DNA from: an uncultured Lachnospiraceae bacterium
GTDB lineage: Bacteria; Bacillota; Clostridia; Lachnospirales; Lachnospiraceae
Reading direction: 5' to 3'
DNA: 34,007 nt
Assembly (NCBI GenBank): GCA_947593975.1
Contig: CANQDW010000021.1
Coordinates: 1 to 34,007, forward strand
Under the pieces are notes generated by a model. The model saw nothing but the letters and a program-made list of their open reading frames with translations, made no database searches and had not been told where the DNA came from. Every line of letters starts with the position of its first letter. The first letter of the stretch is position 1. Positions 1-8,731 of the stretch are shown here, piece by piece. A program made the translations under genes and the position numbers.

Positions 1-835
1 GCGCGAGTATGATGGCAGCAAACATGAGTATGCAGCCGGCAGATTCCTTTACAGACATGCGTTCTCCCAATATGAGCCAGCCGGAGAGCACGGAAAAGCA
101 GGATTCAAGGCTCATTATAAGAGAGGCGATGGCGGGATTTACGTTTTTCTGTCCTATGATCTGCAGTGTATACGCTACGCCGCAGGAAAGCACTCCGGAG
201 TAAAGAAGCGGCAAGATACCGGTAGTCATGGCAGATATTTTCGGAGTCTCCAGTATGAACATAAATGGGATTGATATGATCCCGCATACCAGAAACTGTA
301 TGCATGACATTTTTATCCCGGGGACTTTCGGAGAAAAATAATCTATAACAAGTATGTGACATGCAAATATAAGCGCGCATATGAAAATGTATATATCACC
401 TTTTCCGATAGTGAATTTTTCGGTGATACACAGAAAATAAAGGCCTAAGAGTGCGATAGCTACGGCAATCCAGACTTTTAGGCCTGTTTTTTTGCGGAAA
501 AACATCTGGTATATCGGGACGAGCACGATATAAAATGCGGTTATGAATCCGGCTTTGCCCGCAGTCGTATATTGTATCCCTATCTGCTGCATACTGGTGG
601 CCGCAAACAGGAGTATGCCGCATAAGATACCGCCCGTGATAAGGTCTTTTCTGCGATAGTTTTCGCTCTTTTTTAAAAATAAGATGAATGGGATCAGTGT
701 AAGTCCGCCTATGATGCTTCGTACACCGTTAAATGTAAACGGTTCAAGATAATTCATCCCAACGCGCTGGGATACGAAAGAAGTCCCCCATATAAAGGCC
801 GTAAGGGCCAGGATAAAAGCGTTCTTTGGTTTCAT
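1..835 (-). CDS. EamA/DMT-family drug/metabolite transporter (partial, runs off window)
   Basis: This is an open frame of 278 codons from an ATG at 835 to the window edge with no stop. The protein begins MKPKNAFILALTAFIWGTSF, the usual N-terminus of EamA (RhaT/DMT) transporters. It continues as alternating hydrophobic helices (about nine visible) in the two-EamA-repeat arrangement, with a second-repeat signature near the edge reading roughly ASLIMSLESCFSVLSGWLILGE. The start is supported by GAGGTG about 5 bases upstream. The family moves small metabolites or exports amino acids across the cytoplasmic membrane; the substrate cannot be told. The C-terminal ~20-30 residues lie outside the window. 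It is divergent from the GH31 gene, which could hint at sugar-related transport, but these permeases occur in many contexts. Confidence 0.85.
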   Translation of the reverse strand, partial: MKPKNAFILALTAFIWGTSFVSQRVGMNYLEPFTFNGVRSIIGGLTLIPFILFLKKSENYRRKDLITGGILCGILLFAATSMQQIGIQYTTAGKAGFITAFYIVLVPIYQMFFRKKTGLKVWIAVAIALLGLYFLCITEKFTIGKGDIYIFICALIFACHILVIDYFSPKVPGIKMSCIQFLVCGIISIPFMFILETPKISAMTTGILPLLYSGVLSCGVAYTLQIIGQKNVNPAIASLIMSLESCFSVLSGWLILGERMSVKESAGCILMFAAIILA

Positions 836-974
836 GATGCACCTCGCTATTTTTTACTTTACAGATATAAAAGCCGGGATATATAATGGCTTTGTTGTAT
901 AACATAGCATAAATTGTCAATATAATCAATTATTGGATGATTATCAAAGCCATAAAACAAAAGGGGGAAATTAT

Positions 975-3344
975 ATGATACAGCCGATGCCGAGACCGGA
1001 TGCGCGGGTGATCGATTCATACCGCCGCGGCAATGCGCTTTTTATAAAACAGAAAGAGGGGATCATACGCATTGTTCCGCAGGCCGATGATATTATCCGG
1101 GTATCGTATACATGCGGCGGGGAATTTAACGAAACAAGAAACAGAGATATAAGTGACCTGTCAGACGGCTGCGAATGGTCTTTTGATGAGGATGAATATG
1201 AGATTTTAATATGTACCGGTCTTTTAAAGGTAAGGATAGTAAAAGAGACAGGTTCGATAATATATGAAAAGCTAAACGGGGAACTGCTTTTAAAGGAACG
1301 CGGGTATGAGAGCAAGACTGCGGAAGGATTTGACGCATATTGTACCGTGGACGGAAAAGGCGCAAAGATCGAGGAGGTCCATACGCCTGACGGGATCAAG
1401 CGCAAAGTCCGTGATGCGGAGAAAGTGTTTGATAAGAGGCTGTATAAAACCAGGCTGTCGCTTATGTTTCAGCCTGATGAGATGCTGTTCGGTCTGGGGC
1501 AGGCAGAAGAGGGTGTGTGGAATCTTCGCGGCACCACGCAGTATCTTCATCAGGCAAATCTGAAAATAGCGATCCCTATGCTTATTTCCAATAAAGGTTA
1601 CGGTATCCTTTTATCGTCGCATAGCCCTGTGATATATGAAGATACTCAGTACGGTTCTTATATTTATTCGGAAGCGGATGATTATCTGGATTATTATTTT
1701 ATGTCGGGTGATATGCCGCAGGTGATAAAGGCATACAGAAGGCTTACCGGAAAGGCTTCGATGCTGCCAAAATGGGCTTTTGGCTATATGCAGTCGCAGG
1801 AACGGTATGAAAGCGCGGAGGAGATTGAAAGGACTGTAAGCAGATTCAGGCAGATTGGGTTTGGGATAGATACGATCATACTTGACTGGATGTCATGGCC
1901 GGACGGTATGTGGGGACAGAAGTCATTTGATAACATACGTTTCCCGGACCCTAAAGAAATGATTGACAGGCTGCATGAGGACAACGTACATTTTATGATC
2001 TCAATATGGCCGAATATGACTAAGGATTGTGAGAATTATGAAGAGTTTGCGAAAGCCGGGCTTCTGTTTCCGAACAGTGATATCTACAATGCATTTTCGG
2101 AAGAAGGAAGGAAACTGTATTGGAGCCAGGCGGAAAGAGGATTATTTAAATATGGCACAGACGGCTGGTGGTGTGACTCAAGCGAGCCCGTTACGCCGGA
2201 ATGGGAATGTACCGATAAGCCGCCTGCCGCGAAGATGTATGAGAATTATGTGAGTGCGGCGGACAAACTCATGCCGATCGACGAGGCCAATGCATACGGA
2301 TATTATCACGCGAAAACAATGTACGAAGGGCAGAGGGGCGCAACGGATGAAAAGCGCGTGGTCAATCTTACGAGGAGCGGGTATACGGGAAGCCAGAAAT
2401 ACGGGACGATACTGTGGTCGGGCGATATATATGCTTCATGGGAAACGCTTAAAAAGCAGATCACCGCGGGACTGCAGTTTGTTTCCAGCGGACATCCTTA
2501 CTGGACTTTGGATATAGGCGCTTTCTTTGTAAAAAAAGGACGCCAGTGGTATTGGAACGGCGATTATGAAGACGGCGCCGGCGATATGGGGTACAGGGAG
2601 CTGTATGTGCGGTGGTTCCAGTACGGCGCATTTTTGCCGGTATTTCGAAGCCACGGTACGGATGTAAGGAGGGAGCCGTGGAATTATGGAGATGCGGGCG
2701 AACCTTTTTATGACGCCCTGCTTAAGGCAAACAGGCTTCGCTACAGGCTTATGCCTTATATATATTCGCTTGCCGGAAGCGCATGGAGAAATGACGGGCT
2801 TATCATGCGTCCGCTTATATATGATTTTCCGGATGATATAAGGGCGGGTGAAATATCTTCACAGTATATGTTCGGACCTGCGCTTATGGTATGTCCGGTT
2901 ACAGAGCCCATGTATTATGAAGCAAAAAGCAAAAAGATCAAAGATGCAGACAGGCATAAGAAGATATATCTTCCGGGCTGCGGAAATGACAGGTGGTATG
3001 ACTGGCATACGGGAAAGAGTTATGCCGGCGGACAGGAGATCGTAACAGAGGTTTCTCTGGATCATATACCGGTATTTGTAAGAGCAGGCTCCATAATCCC
3101 GACAGCCGAACCTGCGGTAAGTACGGCAGGTACAGAAGGTTTGGATATTACGCTCCTTATATATGAAGGAGCAGACGGAGTATTTGAGATATATGAAGAT
3201 GCCGGGGACGGCTACGGATATGAGAGCGGCAGGTACTGCGTAACGACCGTATATTATGACGATAAGGAAAAAAACGTAAGATGGGAAACGAAAGGCGATA
3301 CGGAGTACAGGAAAGGCGACATAAAATGGAAGCTGTTGGGATGA
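975..3344 (+). CDS. Glycoside hydrolase family 31 (alpha-glucosidase/alpha-xylosidase type)
   Basis: 789-residue GH31 enzyme that hydrolyses alpha-linked terminal sugars. Residues ~20-240 form the N-terminal beta-sandwich (FGLGQAEEGVWNLRG). The (beta/alpha)8 barrel follows from about 265 (LPKWAFGYMQSQERYES, then IDTIILDWMSWPDGMWG). The catalytic nucleophile is the Asp of WWCDSSEP, D401. The likely acid/base is D484 in LWSGDIYASW. Further family motifs are FRSHGTDVRREPW and RYRLMPYIYSLA, followed by C-terminal beta domains. There is no signal peptide, so it should be cytoplasmic and act on imported oligosaccharides. ATG 975 is chosen because AAGGGGGA lies just upstream; the frame also opens at 933 but without a ribosome site. 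The family also includes sulfoquinovosidases and alpha-galactosidases, so the substrate is not settled. Confidence 0.93.
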   Translation: MIQPMPRPDARVIDSYRRGNALFIKQKEGIIRIVPQADDIIRVSYTCGGEFNETRNRDISDLSDGCEWSFDEDEYEILICTGLLKVRIVKETGSIIYEKLNGELLLKERGYESKTAEGFDAYCTVDGKGAKIEEVHTPDGIKRKVRDAEKVFDKRLYKTRLSLMFQPDEMLFGLGQAEEGVWNLRGTTQYLHQANLKIAIPMLISNKGYGILLSSHSPVIYEDTQYGSYIYSEADDYLDYYFMSGDMPQVIKAYRRLTGKASMLPKWAFGYMQSQERYESAEEIERTVSRFRQIGFGIDTIILDWMSWPDGMWGQKSFDNIRFPDPKEMIDRLHEDNVHFMISIWPNMTKDCENYEEFAKAGLLFPNSDIYNAFSEEGRKLYWSQAERGLFKYGTDGWWCDSSEPVTPEWECTDKPPAAKMYENYVSAADKLMPIDEANAYGYYHAKTMYEGQRGATDEKRVVNLTRSGYTGSQKYGTILWSGDIYASWETLKKQITAGLQFVSSGHPYWTLDIGAFFVKKGRQWYWNGDYEDGAGDMGYRELYVRWFQYGAFLPVFRSHGTDVRREPWNYGDAGEPFYDALLKANRLRYRLMPYIYSLAGSAWRNDGLIMRPLIYDFPDDIRAGEISSQYMFGPALMVCPVTEPMYYEAKSKKIKDADRHKKIYLPGCGNDRWYDWHTGKSYAGGQEIVTEVSLDHIPVFVRAGSIIPTAEPAVSTAGTEGLDITLLIYEGADGVFEIYEDAGDGYGYESGRYCVTTVYYDDKEKNVRWETKGDTEYRKGDIKWKLLG

Positions 3345-3457
3345 GCCCACCAAACCTGGAGGTAAATTGTAAGAGGCAGATATGAAAGATAAATACTTTG
3401 CCTAACTTAAACATATGATGAAAGTGTATCCGGAATATATGAGGAAAATGGGCGTAA

Positions 3458-4435
3458 ATGAGTTTTTTTGACATATTGTCGCTATTTGGCGGACTTGCGC
3501 TGTTTTTGTTCGGGATGAACAATATGGGCGCGGGACTTTCGGAATTTTCAAAAGGACGTATAGAGAAGCTTGTCGGGAAACTTACGGCAAACAGGCTTGC
3601 GGCTGTTTTTTGGGGAGCGGCGGTTACGGCTGTCATACAGTCCTCGTCGGCTGTGACCGTGATCGCAGTCGGATTAGTCGATTCAGGCATAATGAAGCTT
3701 TCCCGGGCTGTAGGCGTAATAATGGGAGCCAATATAGGTACGACCGCTACAGCCTGGATATTAAGCCTGACAGGGATAGAAAGCGAAAGTTTTATTATAA
3801 GGCTTTTAAAACCGTCGTCTTTTTCTCCGGTATTTGCATTAGCCGGGATAATCTGCATCCTTTTTTGCAAAACAGACAGAAAAAAGATCGCCGGAAATAT
3901 ATTTATAGGATTTGCCATACTTATGTACGGCATGGAAATGATGAGCGCGGCAGCGGCCGCGCTTGCGGAAGTTAAGGGGTTCGCGGATATGCTTACGATG
4001 TTTTCGGAGCCTGTTTTCGGAGTGGTCGCGGGAGCGGTTTTTACCGCGGCAGTTCAGAGCTCTTCGGCTTCCATGGGGATGCTCCAGTCTTTGTGCACTG
4101 CCGGTACGGTTAATTACTATGCGGCGATACCGGTAATTATGGGACAGAACATAGGAACGTGTATTACCGCAGTCATATCGGCCGCCGGAGCATGTAAAAA
4201 TGCAAAACGGGCGGCGGCAGCGCATCTTTATTTTAATATTATCGGCGCGGTAATATTTATGGTTATCTTTTATACTCTAAATATATTCATGCATTTTAAA
4301 TTCCTTTATACGCCCGCGTCGCCTTTTGGCATAGCGTTATTCCACAGTATATTTAACATAGCGTGTGTGGTCGCGCTGTTTCCGTTTGCGGATAAACTTG
4401 AAAAACTTACTGTTATGACGATCCCCGATAAATAA
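3458..4435 (+). CDS. Na/Pi cotransporter family protein (NptA/YqeW type)
   Basis: 325-residue membrane protein with the duplicated signature of type II sodium:phosphate cotransporters. Repeat one has QSSSAV at 61-66 followed by GANIGTT. Repeat two has QSSSAS starting at 200 followed by GQNIGTC. Each is surrounded by hydrophobic helices, and the N-terminus LFGGLALFLFGMNNMG is typical. The length fits the short form without a C-terminal PhoU-like domain, as in Bacillus YqeW. It probably imports or exports phosphate (or another anion) with sodium at the cytoplasmic membrane. GAGGAAAA at 3441-3448 serves as the ribosome site. Two tiny reading frames sit just upstream (see findings). Neighbouring genes say nothing about phosphate use. 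Confidence 0.88.
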   Translation: MSFFDILSLFGGLALFLFGMNNMGAGLSEFSKGRIEKLVGKLTANRLAAVFWGAAVTAVIQSSSAVTVIAVGLVDSGIMKLSRAVGVIMGANIGTTATAWILSLTGIESESFIIRLLKPSSFSPVFALAGIICILFCKTDRKKIAGNIFIGFAILMYGMEMMSAAAAALAEVKGFADMLTMFSEPVFGVVAGAVFTAAVQSSSASMGMLQSLCTAGTVNYYAAIPVIMGQNIGTCITAVISAAGACKNAKRAAAAHLYFNIIGAVIFMVIFYTLNIFMHFKFLYTPASPFGIALFHSIFNIACVVALFPFADKLEKLTVMTIPDK

Positions 4436-4456
4436 ATCAGGGGCGCAGATATTTTT
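4423..4456 (+). terminator. Possible terminator overlapping the Na/Pi cotransporter stop
   Basis: CCCCGAT (4423-4429) pairs with ATC-A-GGGG (4436-4443, one bulged A) around an AATAAA-like loop that contains the stop codon. A short T tract follows at 4452-4456 after a gap. The stem is imperfect and the gap unusual, so this is only plausible. Confidence 0.4.
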
Positions 4457-4460
4457 GTTG

Positions 4461-4491
4461 TTGATATTAAAACAATATGTTAAACTATAGT
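4461..4491 (+). promoter_or_regulatory. Candidate promoter for the alarmone synthetase cluster
   Basis: TTGATA (4461-4466) and TATAGT (4486-4491) are separated by 19 bases, just upstream of the gene starting at 4519. The spacing is long for a housekeeping sigma factor, so the call is tentative. No other good pair is seen in this gap. Confidence 0.35.
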
Positions 4492-4518
4492 AAGTATTTA
4501 TAGTGGAGAGGGTGACAT

Positions 4519-5331
4519 ATGGAAACTAAGATATGGCGTGAAATGCTTATGCCCTATCATGCCGCGGTTTCGGAACTGTGCATGAAATTTGAGCATGTTA
4601 TTGACGAGTATAAAAGCATGAATGAATATTCGCCGATCCTTTCAGTGACGGGCAGAGTGAAGAAGATTTCCAGTATACTTGAGAAGGCGCAGAAGAAAAA
4701 TGTAGAGCTTAATGATATAGAAAATATTATTCAGGACATTGCGGGAATAAGGATCATATGTCAGTTTGTTGAAGATATAAATGCCGTTGTCAACCTGATA
4801 CGCAGCCGTGATGATATGCATATCATCGAAGAACGGGATTATATTACCAACAGCAAGCCGAGCGGTTACAGAAGCTATCATATTATAATCAATTACGACC
4901 TGCAGATGATATCGGGGCCTAAGCGGATAAAGGCAGAGATCCAGATAAGGACGCTTGCCATGAATTTCTGGGGGACGATCGAACATTCGCTTCAGTACAA
5001 ATACCGCTCCCAGATGCCTAAGCATATAACCGACAGGCTCCATGCGGCGGCAGAAGCGATCGTTATGCTTGATAAGGAAATGTCGCTTGTGCGCGAGGAG
5101 ATCATGAGCGCGCAGAATTATATGCACCATACAGACAGGGTTATCATGGAGATACTTAATAATATACAGAACCTGTACGGCGTTGCGAATAAACGCGAAA
5201 TAGATAAGATACAGGATGAATTTTACAGACTGTATAAGCTTTCGGACCTTAATATGCTTGAACGGTTTTGCGACGAGCTGGATCTTATTGCGGAAGGTTA
5301 CCGGGCGCAGTCGATTCAGGAGGAAGATTGA
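4519..5331 (+). CDS. GTP pyrophosphokinase, small alarmone synthetase (RelP/RelQ/YjbM type)
   Basis: 270-residue protein consisting of a single RelA/SpoT synthetase domain with helical flanks and no HD hydrolase, TGS or ACT domain. That is the architecture of small alarmone synthetases, which make (p)ppGpp from ATP and GDP/GTP in the cytoplasm during stress. Visible signatures are DIAGIRIICQF, KPSGYRSYHIII, and EIQIRTLAMNFWGTIEHSLQYKY with the catalytic Glu at E140. The C-terminal third is helical and may mediate oligomerisation. GAGAGGGTG precedes the ATG. The gene overlaps the HAD gene by one base (TGATG at 5329-5333), so the two are likely translated together. RelP versus RelQ cannot be decided by eye. 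Confidence 0.93.
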   Translation: METKIWREMLMPYHAAVSELCMKFEHVIDEYKSMNEYSPILSVTGRVKKISSILEKAQKKNVELNDIENIIQDIAGIRIICQFVEDINAVVNLIRSRDDMHIIEERDYITNSKPSGYRSYHIIINYDLQMISGPKRIKAEIQIRTLAMNFWGTIEHSLQYKYRSQMPKHITDRLHAAAEAIVMLDKEMSLVREEIMSAQNYMHHTDRVIMEILNNIQNLYGVANKREIDKIQDEFYRLYKLSDLNMLERFCDELDLIAEGYRAQSIQEED

Positions 5332-5990
5332 TGTTTAACGATATAGAAGCAGTTATATTTGACCTTGACGGGACTGTGGTTGATTCAATGTGGATGTGGG
5401 AAGCCATTGACGTGGAGTATTTTGCAAGGTTTAACATTCCGTTTGAGAGCGGCTATCAGGAAGATATCGAGGGAATGAGTTTCCACGAAACGGCGGTTTA
5501 CTTTAAAGAGCGGTTTAATTTCCCGGATTCGATCGAACAGATGAAAGCAGACTGGAACAATATGGCGTGGGATAAATACCATAACGAAGTGTTCCCTAAG
5601 CCGGGAGTCGTTGATTTCCTTAAAAAACTCAAGAAAAAGGGGATGAAGTGCGGTATAGCCACAAGCAATTCCATGGAACTTTGCATGGCTACGCTTGATA
5701 CGCATGACCTTGCGAAATATTTTGAGGAGATACATACTGCGAATGAAGTGAGTAAAGGAAAGCCCTCGCCGGATATATATCTTCTGGTTGCGGAAAAACT
5801 CGGCGTGAAACCTAAGAACTGCCTTGTATTCGAGGACCTGTACCAGGGGATATGCGCGGGCAATAATGCGGGCATGAGGACATGCGCGATCGCGGATGAA
5901 TACTCAAGCAAATTCTGGGATATAAAAGTGGACGCGGCAGATTATCATATAAACAGTTTTACGGACGCCGTGATAACCGACTGGAGGTGA
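5331..5990 (+). CDS. HAD-superfamily phosphatase, beta-phosphoglucomutase-like
   Basis: 219-residue HAD subfamily IA protein. Motif I is FDLDGTVVDS with nucleophile D11 and general acid D13. Motif II is IATSNS. The motif III lysine is in KPSPDIYLL. Motif IV is VFEDLYQGICAG. An alpha-helical cap lies between motifs I and II, as in beta-phosphoglucomutase and phosphoglycolate phosphatase. It should remove phosphate from, or move it on, a small phosphorylated metabolite in the cytoplasm; the substrate is unknown. ATG 5331 is chosen because it overlaps the upstream stop and has CAGGAGGAAG at 5317-5326. The frame is open further upstream, but that part lies inside the previous gene. The next gene's ribosome site overlaps this stop. 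Confidence 0.88.
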   Translation: MFNDIEAVIFDLDGTVVDSMWMWEAIDVEYFARFNIPFESGYQEDIEGMSFHETAVYFKERFNFPDSIEQMKADWNNMAWDKYHNEVFPKPGVVDFLKKLKKKGMKCGIATSNSMELCMATLDTHDLAKYFEEIHTANEVSKGKPSPDIYLLVAEKLGVKPKNCLVFEDLYQGICAGNNAGMRTCAIADEYSSKFWDIKVDAADYHINSFTDAVITDWR

Positions 5991-5994
5991 TCAT

Positions 5995-6561
5995 ATGAGC
6001 TTTGAGCTTGAAAGAGGTTCGTTCGGATATATCAGAAAAAGGAAGATAAGGCTTATAGTTATGATGTTGGCGCTTATGCTTGCGGCGGCGGTAATATTTA
6101 TAACGGGGCTTTTGCTTAATAAATATGACAAGGCTAATATATGTACTGTGTTAGCCGTCCTTTTTGTGCTCCCGATAGCAAAATTCCTTGTGATATATAT
6201 AGTCATTTTCCCGTACAAGGGAGTATCGGAAGAACTTTATGAAAAAACAAAAAGCATCGTAAATGACAACGCCGTGCTTATGACGGATATGGTCATAACT
6301 TCACCCGACAAATCAATGCACCTTGATTTTATCGTGATTACCGATAATCAGGTCATAGGCGTTACGGGAAAGAAAAAGCAGGACGTAAAATATATTGAAG
6401 ATTATCTGAAAAACAGCCTTAAGGAAAATAAAATAGAAGGTTTTACGGTAAAGATAACCGACGATCGCAAACAGTTTGAAAAATATCTGCCCGACAGGGA
6501 ATTTGAAAAGACCGACAGGCAGGATGAATGTTTCAGATATATAAGGACGTTGGTAGTATGA
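5995..6561 (+). CDS. Uncharacterised two-transmembrane protein
   Basis: 188-residue protein that I do not recognise. A basic N-terminus (KRKIR) precedes two hydrophobic segments at about 19-41 and 48-74. The remaining ~110 residues are soluble, charged and mixed alpha/beta. By the positive-inside rule both termini are probably cytoplasmic. The soluble part has a stretch VITDNQVIGVTGKKKQDVKYIEDYLK reminiscent of nuclease-related (NERD-like) or plasmid-mobilisation folds, but no catalytic motif stands out. It is tightly coupled: GGAGGTGA at 5984-5991 gives its ribosome site inside the previous gene's end, and its stop overlaps the start of the pseudouridine synthase (ATGA at 6558-6561). Confidence 0.8.
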   Translation: MSFELERGSFGYIRKRKIRLIVMMLALMLAAAVIFITGLLLNKYDKANICTVLAVLFVLPIAKFLVIYIVIFPYKGVSEELYEKTKSIVNDNAVLMTDMVITSPDKSMHLDFIVITDNQVIGVTGKKKQDVKYIEDYLKNSLKENKIEGFTVKITDDRKQFEKYLPDREFEKTDRQDECFRYIRTLVV

Positions 6562-7556
6562 AAAATATTGTCGTTTCATCTGATGAAGAGGGACAGAGGC
6601 TTGATAAGTTCCTTAAAAAGTATTTCAGGGATGCAAAAAGCGGATTTTTGTATAAGATGCTGAGAAAAAAGAATATTGTACTTAATAAAAATAAAGCGTC
6701 AGGTTCTGAAAAGCTAATGGCAGGCGATACAATAAGCGTCTTTATGTCTGATGAAACAATAAAAAAATTCAGGGGCGAAGAAAAAAGCAGCCTGCCGGGA
6801 TCCGAAGTTTTGATAGATATAAGGACAGACGAGCATACTAAACAGAAATATATCATATACAAAAACTTTCGTATAGATGTATTATATGAAGACAGATATG
6901 TGATATTTTTTAACAAACCGGCGGGAATACTTTCGCAAAGGGCGAAAAAAGATGACATTTCAATGGTTGAGATATTGGAATGTTATCTTTTAAAGACAGG
7001 ACAGATATCTGAGGAAGATATACAAAAGCCGGGCATCTGCACGCGTCTGGACAGGAATACGAGCGGAGTGATGGCGTGCGGAAAGAACCTTAAGGGACTG
7101 CAGGCGCTTTCAGAGGCCGTAAAAGAGCGGAGGGTTTCCAAATATTACAGATGTATAGCGGAAGGGATACCAAAGAGCGGATTCGTGTTATCGGGTTATC
7201 TTACAAAGGATACCTGCGGCAACAAAGCCTATATTTCGGATGAAAGCGATAAGTCCGGAAAATATATATGCACAGAAGTTAATGTGATAGATACTTATGC
7301 CGATGAGGATAAGGCTCTCCTTGAGGTAAAACTTATTACCGGAAGGACGCATCAGATAAGGGCGCATCTGGCATATAAGGGATATCCCGTTGCGGGCGAC
7401 GTAAAATACGGGGCTAAAGCATGCAGCGGATTAAAACATTATCTTCTTCATGCCTGCAGGCTTACATTTGGCAGGGAAGAAGGAATATTGTCCGGAGTTT
7501 CGGAAAAGACGATACAGGCTCCGCTTCCGAAAGAATTTGCGCAATATATACAATAG
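6558..7556 (+). CDS. RluA-family 23S rRNA pseudouridine synthase (RluC/RluD type)
   Basis: 332-residue enzyme that isomerises uridines in RNA. An S4 RNA-binding domain occupies residues ~1-85 (GQRLDKFLKKYF and KNIVLN). The catalytic domain begins near 105 (YEDRYVIFFNKPAGILSQ), with catalytic Asp D165 in CTRLDRNTSGVMAC. The conserved TGRTHQIRAHLAYKGYPVAGDVKYG motif lies near 255-280. The start at 6558 overlaps the previous stop, implying translational coupling; the longer frame from 6528 is inside the previous gene. Length and domain order match RluC/RluD homologues of clostridia. The exact target uridine is not determinable. Confidence 0.93.
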   Translation: MKNIVVSSDEEGQRLDKFLKKYFRDAKSGFLYKMLRKKNIVLNKNKASGSEKLMAGDTISVFMSDETIKKFRGEEKSSLPGSEVLIDIRTDEHTKQKYIIYKNFRIDVLYEDRYVIFFNKPAGILSQRAKKDDISMVEILECYLLKTGQISEEDIQKPGICTRLDRNTSGVMACGKNLKGLQALSEAVKERRVSKYYRCIAEGIPKSGFVLSGYLTKDTCGNKAYISDESDKSGKYICTEVNVIDTYADEDKALLEVKLITGRTHQIRAHLAYKGYPVAGDVKYGAKACSGLKHYLLHACRLTFGREEGILSGVSEKTIQAPLPKEFAQYIQ

Positions 7557-7577
7557 ATCAAGTAAGGGGATAAGGAT

Positions 7578-8114
7578 ATGCCGTCATGGAATTCAAGAGG
7601 GCTTCGCGGTTCTGTGTTAGAAGAGCAGATCAATCTGACAAATGAAAAATACAGGGAGAGAAAGCTTGCTGTTGTACAGAAAGTTCCTACGCCGATAACG
7701 CCGCTTAAAATAGACAAAGAGACAAAGCATATAACGCTTGCTTATTTTGAACAGAAAAGCACAGTGGATTATATTGGCGCGGTACAGGGGATACCGGTAT
7801 GTTTTGATGCGAAGGAATGTCAGACGGACAGATTCCCGATGCAGAATATACACAGGCACCAGATAGAATTCATGAAAGAATTCGAGGAACAGGAAGGCGT
7901 GTCGTTTCTGATCATATATTTTGCTAAAAGGGATATATATTATTATCTGACTTTCAGGAAACTGTACGAATTCTTTATGCGTTCGGAAAGCGGCGGCCCT
8001 AAAAGCTTTAATTACGAAGAACTTGACCCGAAGTACCAGATATCGCCGCACAACGGAGTGTTTGTACATTATCTTTTGGCTTTGCAGACAGATCTGGCTG
8101 AAAGAAATATATAG
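7578..8114 (+). CDS. recU: Holliday junction resolvase RecU
   Basis: 178-residue resolvase that cuts four-way junctions during recombination and chromosome segregation in Firmicutes. The N-terminus has NSRGLRGSVLEEQIN, matching the RecU basic/alpha1 region. The nuclease core reads STVDYIGAVQGIPVCFDAKE. D64 corresponds to Asp88 of the Bacillus enzyme, D77 to Glu101 (an acidic swap), and K79 to the conserved lysine. A later segment, IHRHQIEFMKEFEEQEGVSFLIIYF, is also family-typical. An AAGGGGATAAGG ribosome site precedes ATG 7578. In Bacillus recU sits next to ponA; here it lies instead between rluA-like and DJ-1 genes. Confidence 0.93.
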   Translation: MPSWNSRGLRGSVLEEQINLTNEKYRERKLAVVQKVPTPITPLKIDKETKHITLAYFEQKSTVDYIGAVQGIPVCFDAKECQTDRFPMQNIHRHQIEFMKEFEEQEGVSFLIIYFAKRDIYYYLTFRKLYEFFMRSESGGPKSFNYEELDPKYQISPHNGVFVHYLLALQTDLAERNI

Positions 8115-8147
8115 AAGTAAATAATAAAGACAGGAGATGATCGCTTT

Positions 8148-8699
8148 ATGAAAAAAGTATTTATTTTTATGGCAAACGGAACGGAGGAAATCGAAGCGCT
8201 GACCGTAGTGGACCTTCTAAGGCGCGCGGGCATAAGCATAAGCACGGTTTCGGCGGATAATGCCGAGTATATTACCGGTTCCCACGGGATTACGATAAAG
8301 ACCGATATGGGAATTGACGACGTGGCATGGGACGAAGCATGTATGCTTGTACTTCCGGGCGGTATGCCGGGAACGAACAAGCTTATGGATTGTGAGATAC
8401 TCTGTGAGAAACTTAGGGAATTTGCAGAAGAAGGAAAATATGTTGCCGCTATATGCGCGGCGCCTTCCATACTTGGGGTAAACGGACTCCTTGAAGGAAA
8501 GAAAGCCACCTGCTATCCGGGATTCGAGGAAAAACTCCTTGGAGCGCAGTATTTCAAAGCGCCTGTGGTAAAGGATGGAAATATAATCACGAGCAGGGGC
8601 CTCGGAACCGCGATAGAATTTTCGGCTGAGATAATAAGTGCAGTGGCGGATGAAGAAACGGCAGAGAATATACTTGAAAAGATAATATATCAGAAATAA
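8148..8699 (+). CDS. DJ-1/PfpI family protein (YajL/ThiJ-like)
   Basis: 183-residue class I glutamine-amidotransferase-like protein of the DJ-1 group. It starts MKKVFIFMANGTEEIEALTVVD, with the conserved nucleophile-activating Glu near residue 14-16. The reactive cysteine on the nucleophile elbow is C103 in AAICAAPSILG. The following segment CYPGFEEKL and the C-terminal VTSRGLGT-like ITSRGLGTAIEF match the subfamily. Members act in the cytoplasm as glyoxalase III, deglycase or redox-protective proteins, and the role differs among homologues. AGGAGATGA supplies the ribosome site. It belongs to the cluster beginning at 4519. Confidence 0.9.
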   Translation: MKKVFIFMANGTEEIEALTVVDLLRRAGISISTVSADNAEYITGSHGITIKTDMGIDDVAWDEACMLVLPGGMPGTNKLMDCEILCEKLREFAEEGKYVAAICAAPSILGVNGLLEGKKATCYPGFEEKLLGAQYFKAPVVKDGNIITSRGLGTAIEFSAEIISAVADEETAENILEKIIYQK

Positions 8700-8731
8700 G
8701 CTGTAACAGGAAATGAAGAAGGGTTGTTAAT

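Noticed and set aside
836-974. Promoter pair between the DMT and GH31 genes
   Set aside because: TATAAT and TTGACA-like hexamers occur on both strands but none has a partner at 16-18 bases.
3157-3933. 258-codon minus-strand frame
   Set aside because: It spans the end of GH31 and the Na/Pi gene on the opposite strand and shows no domain or ribosome site.
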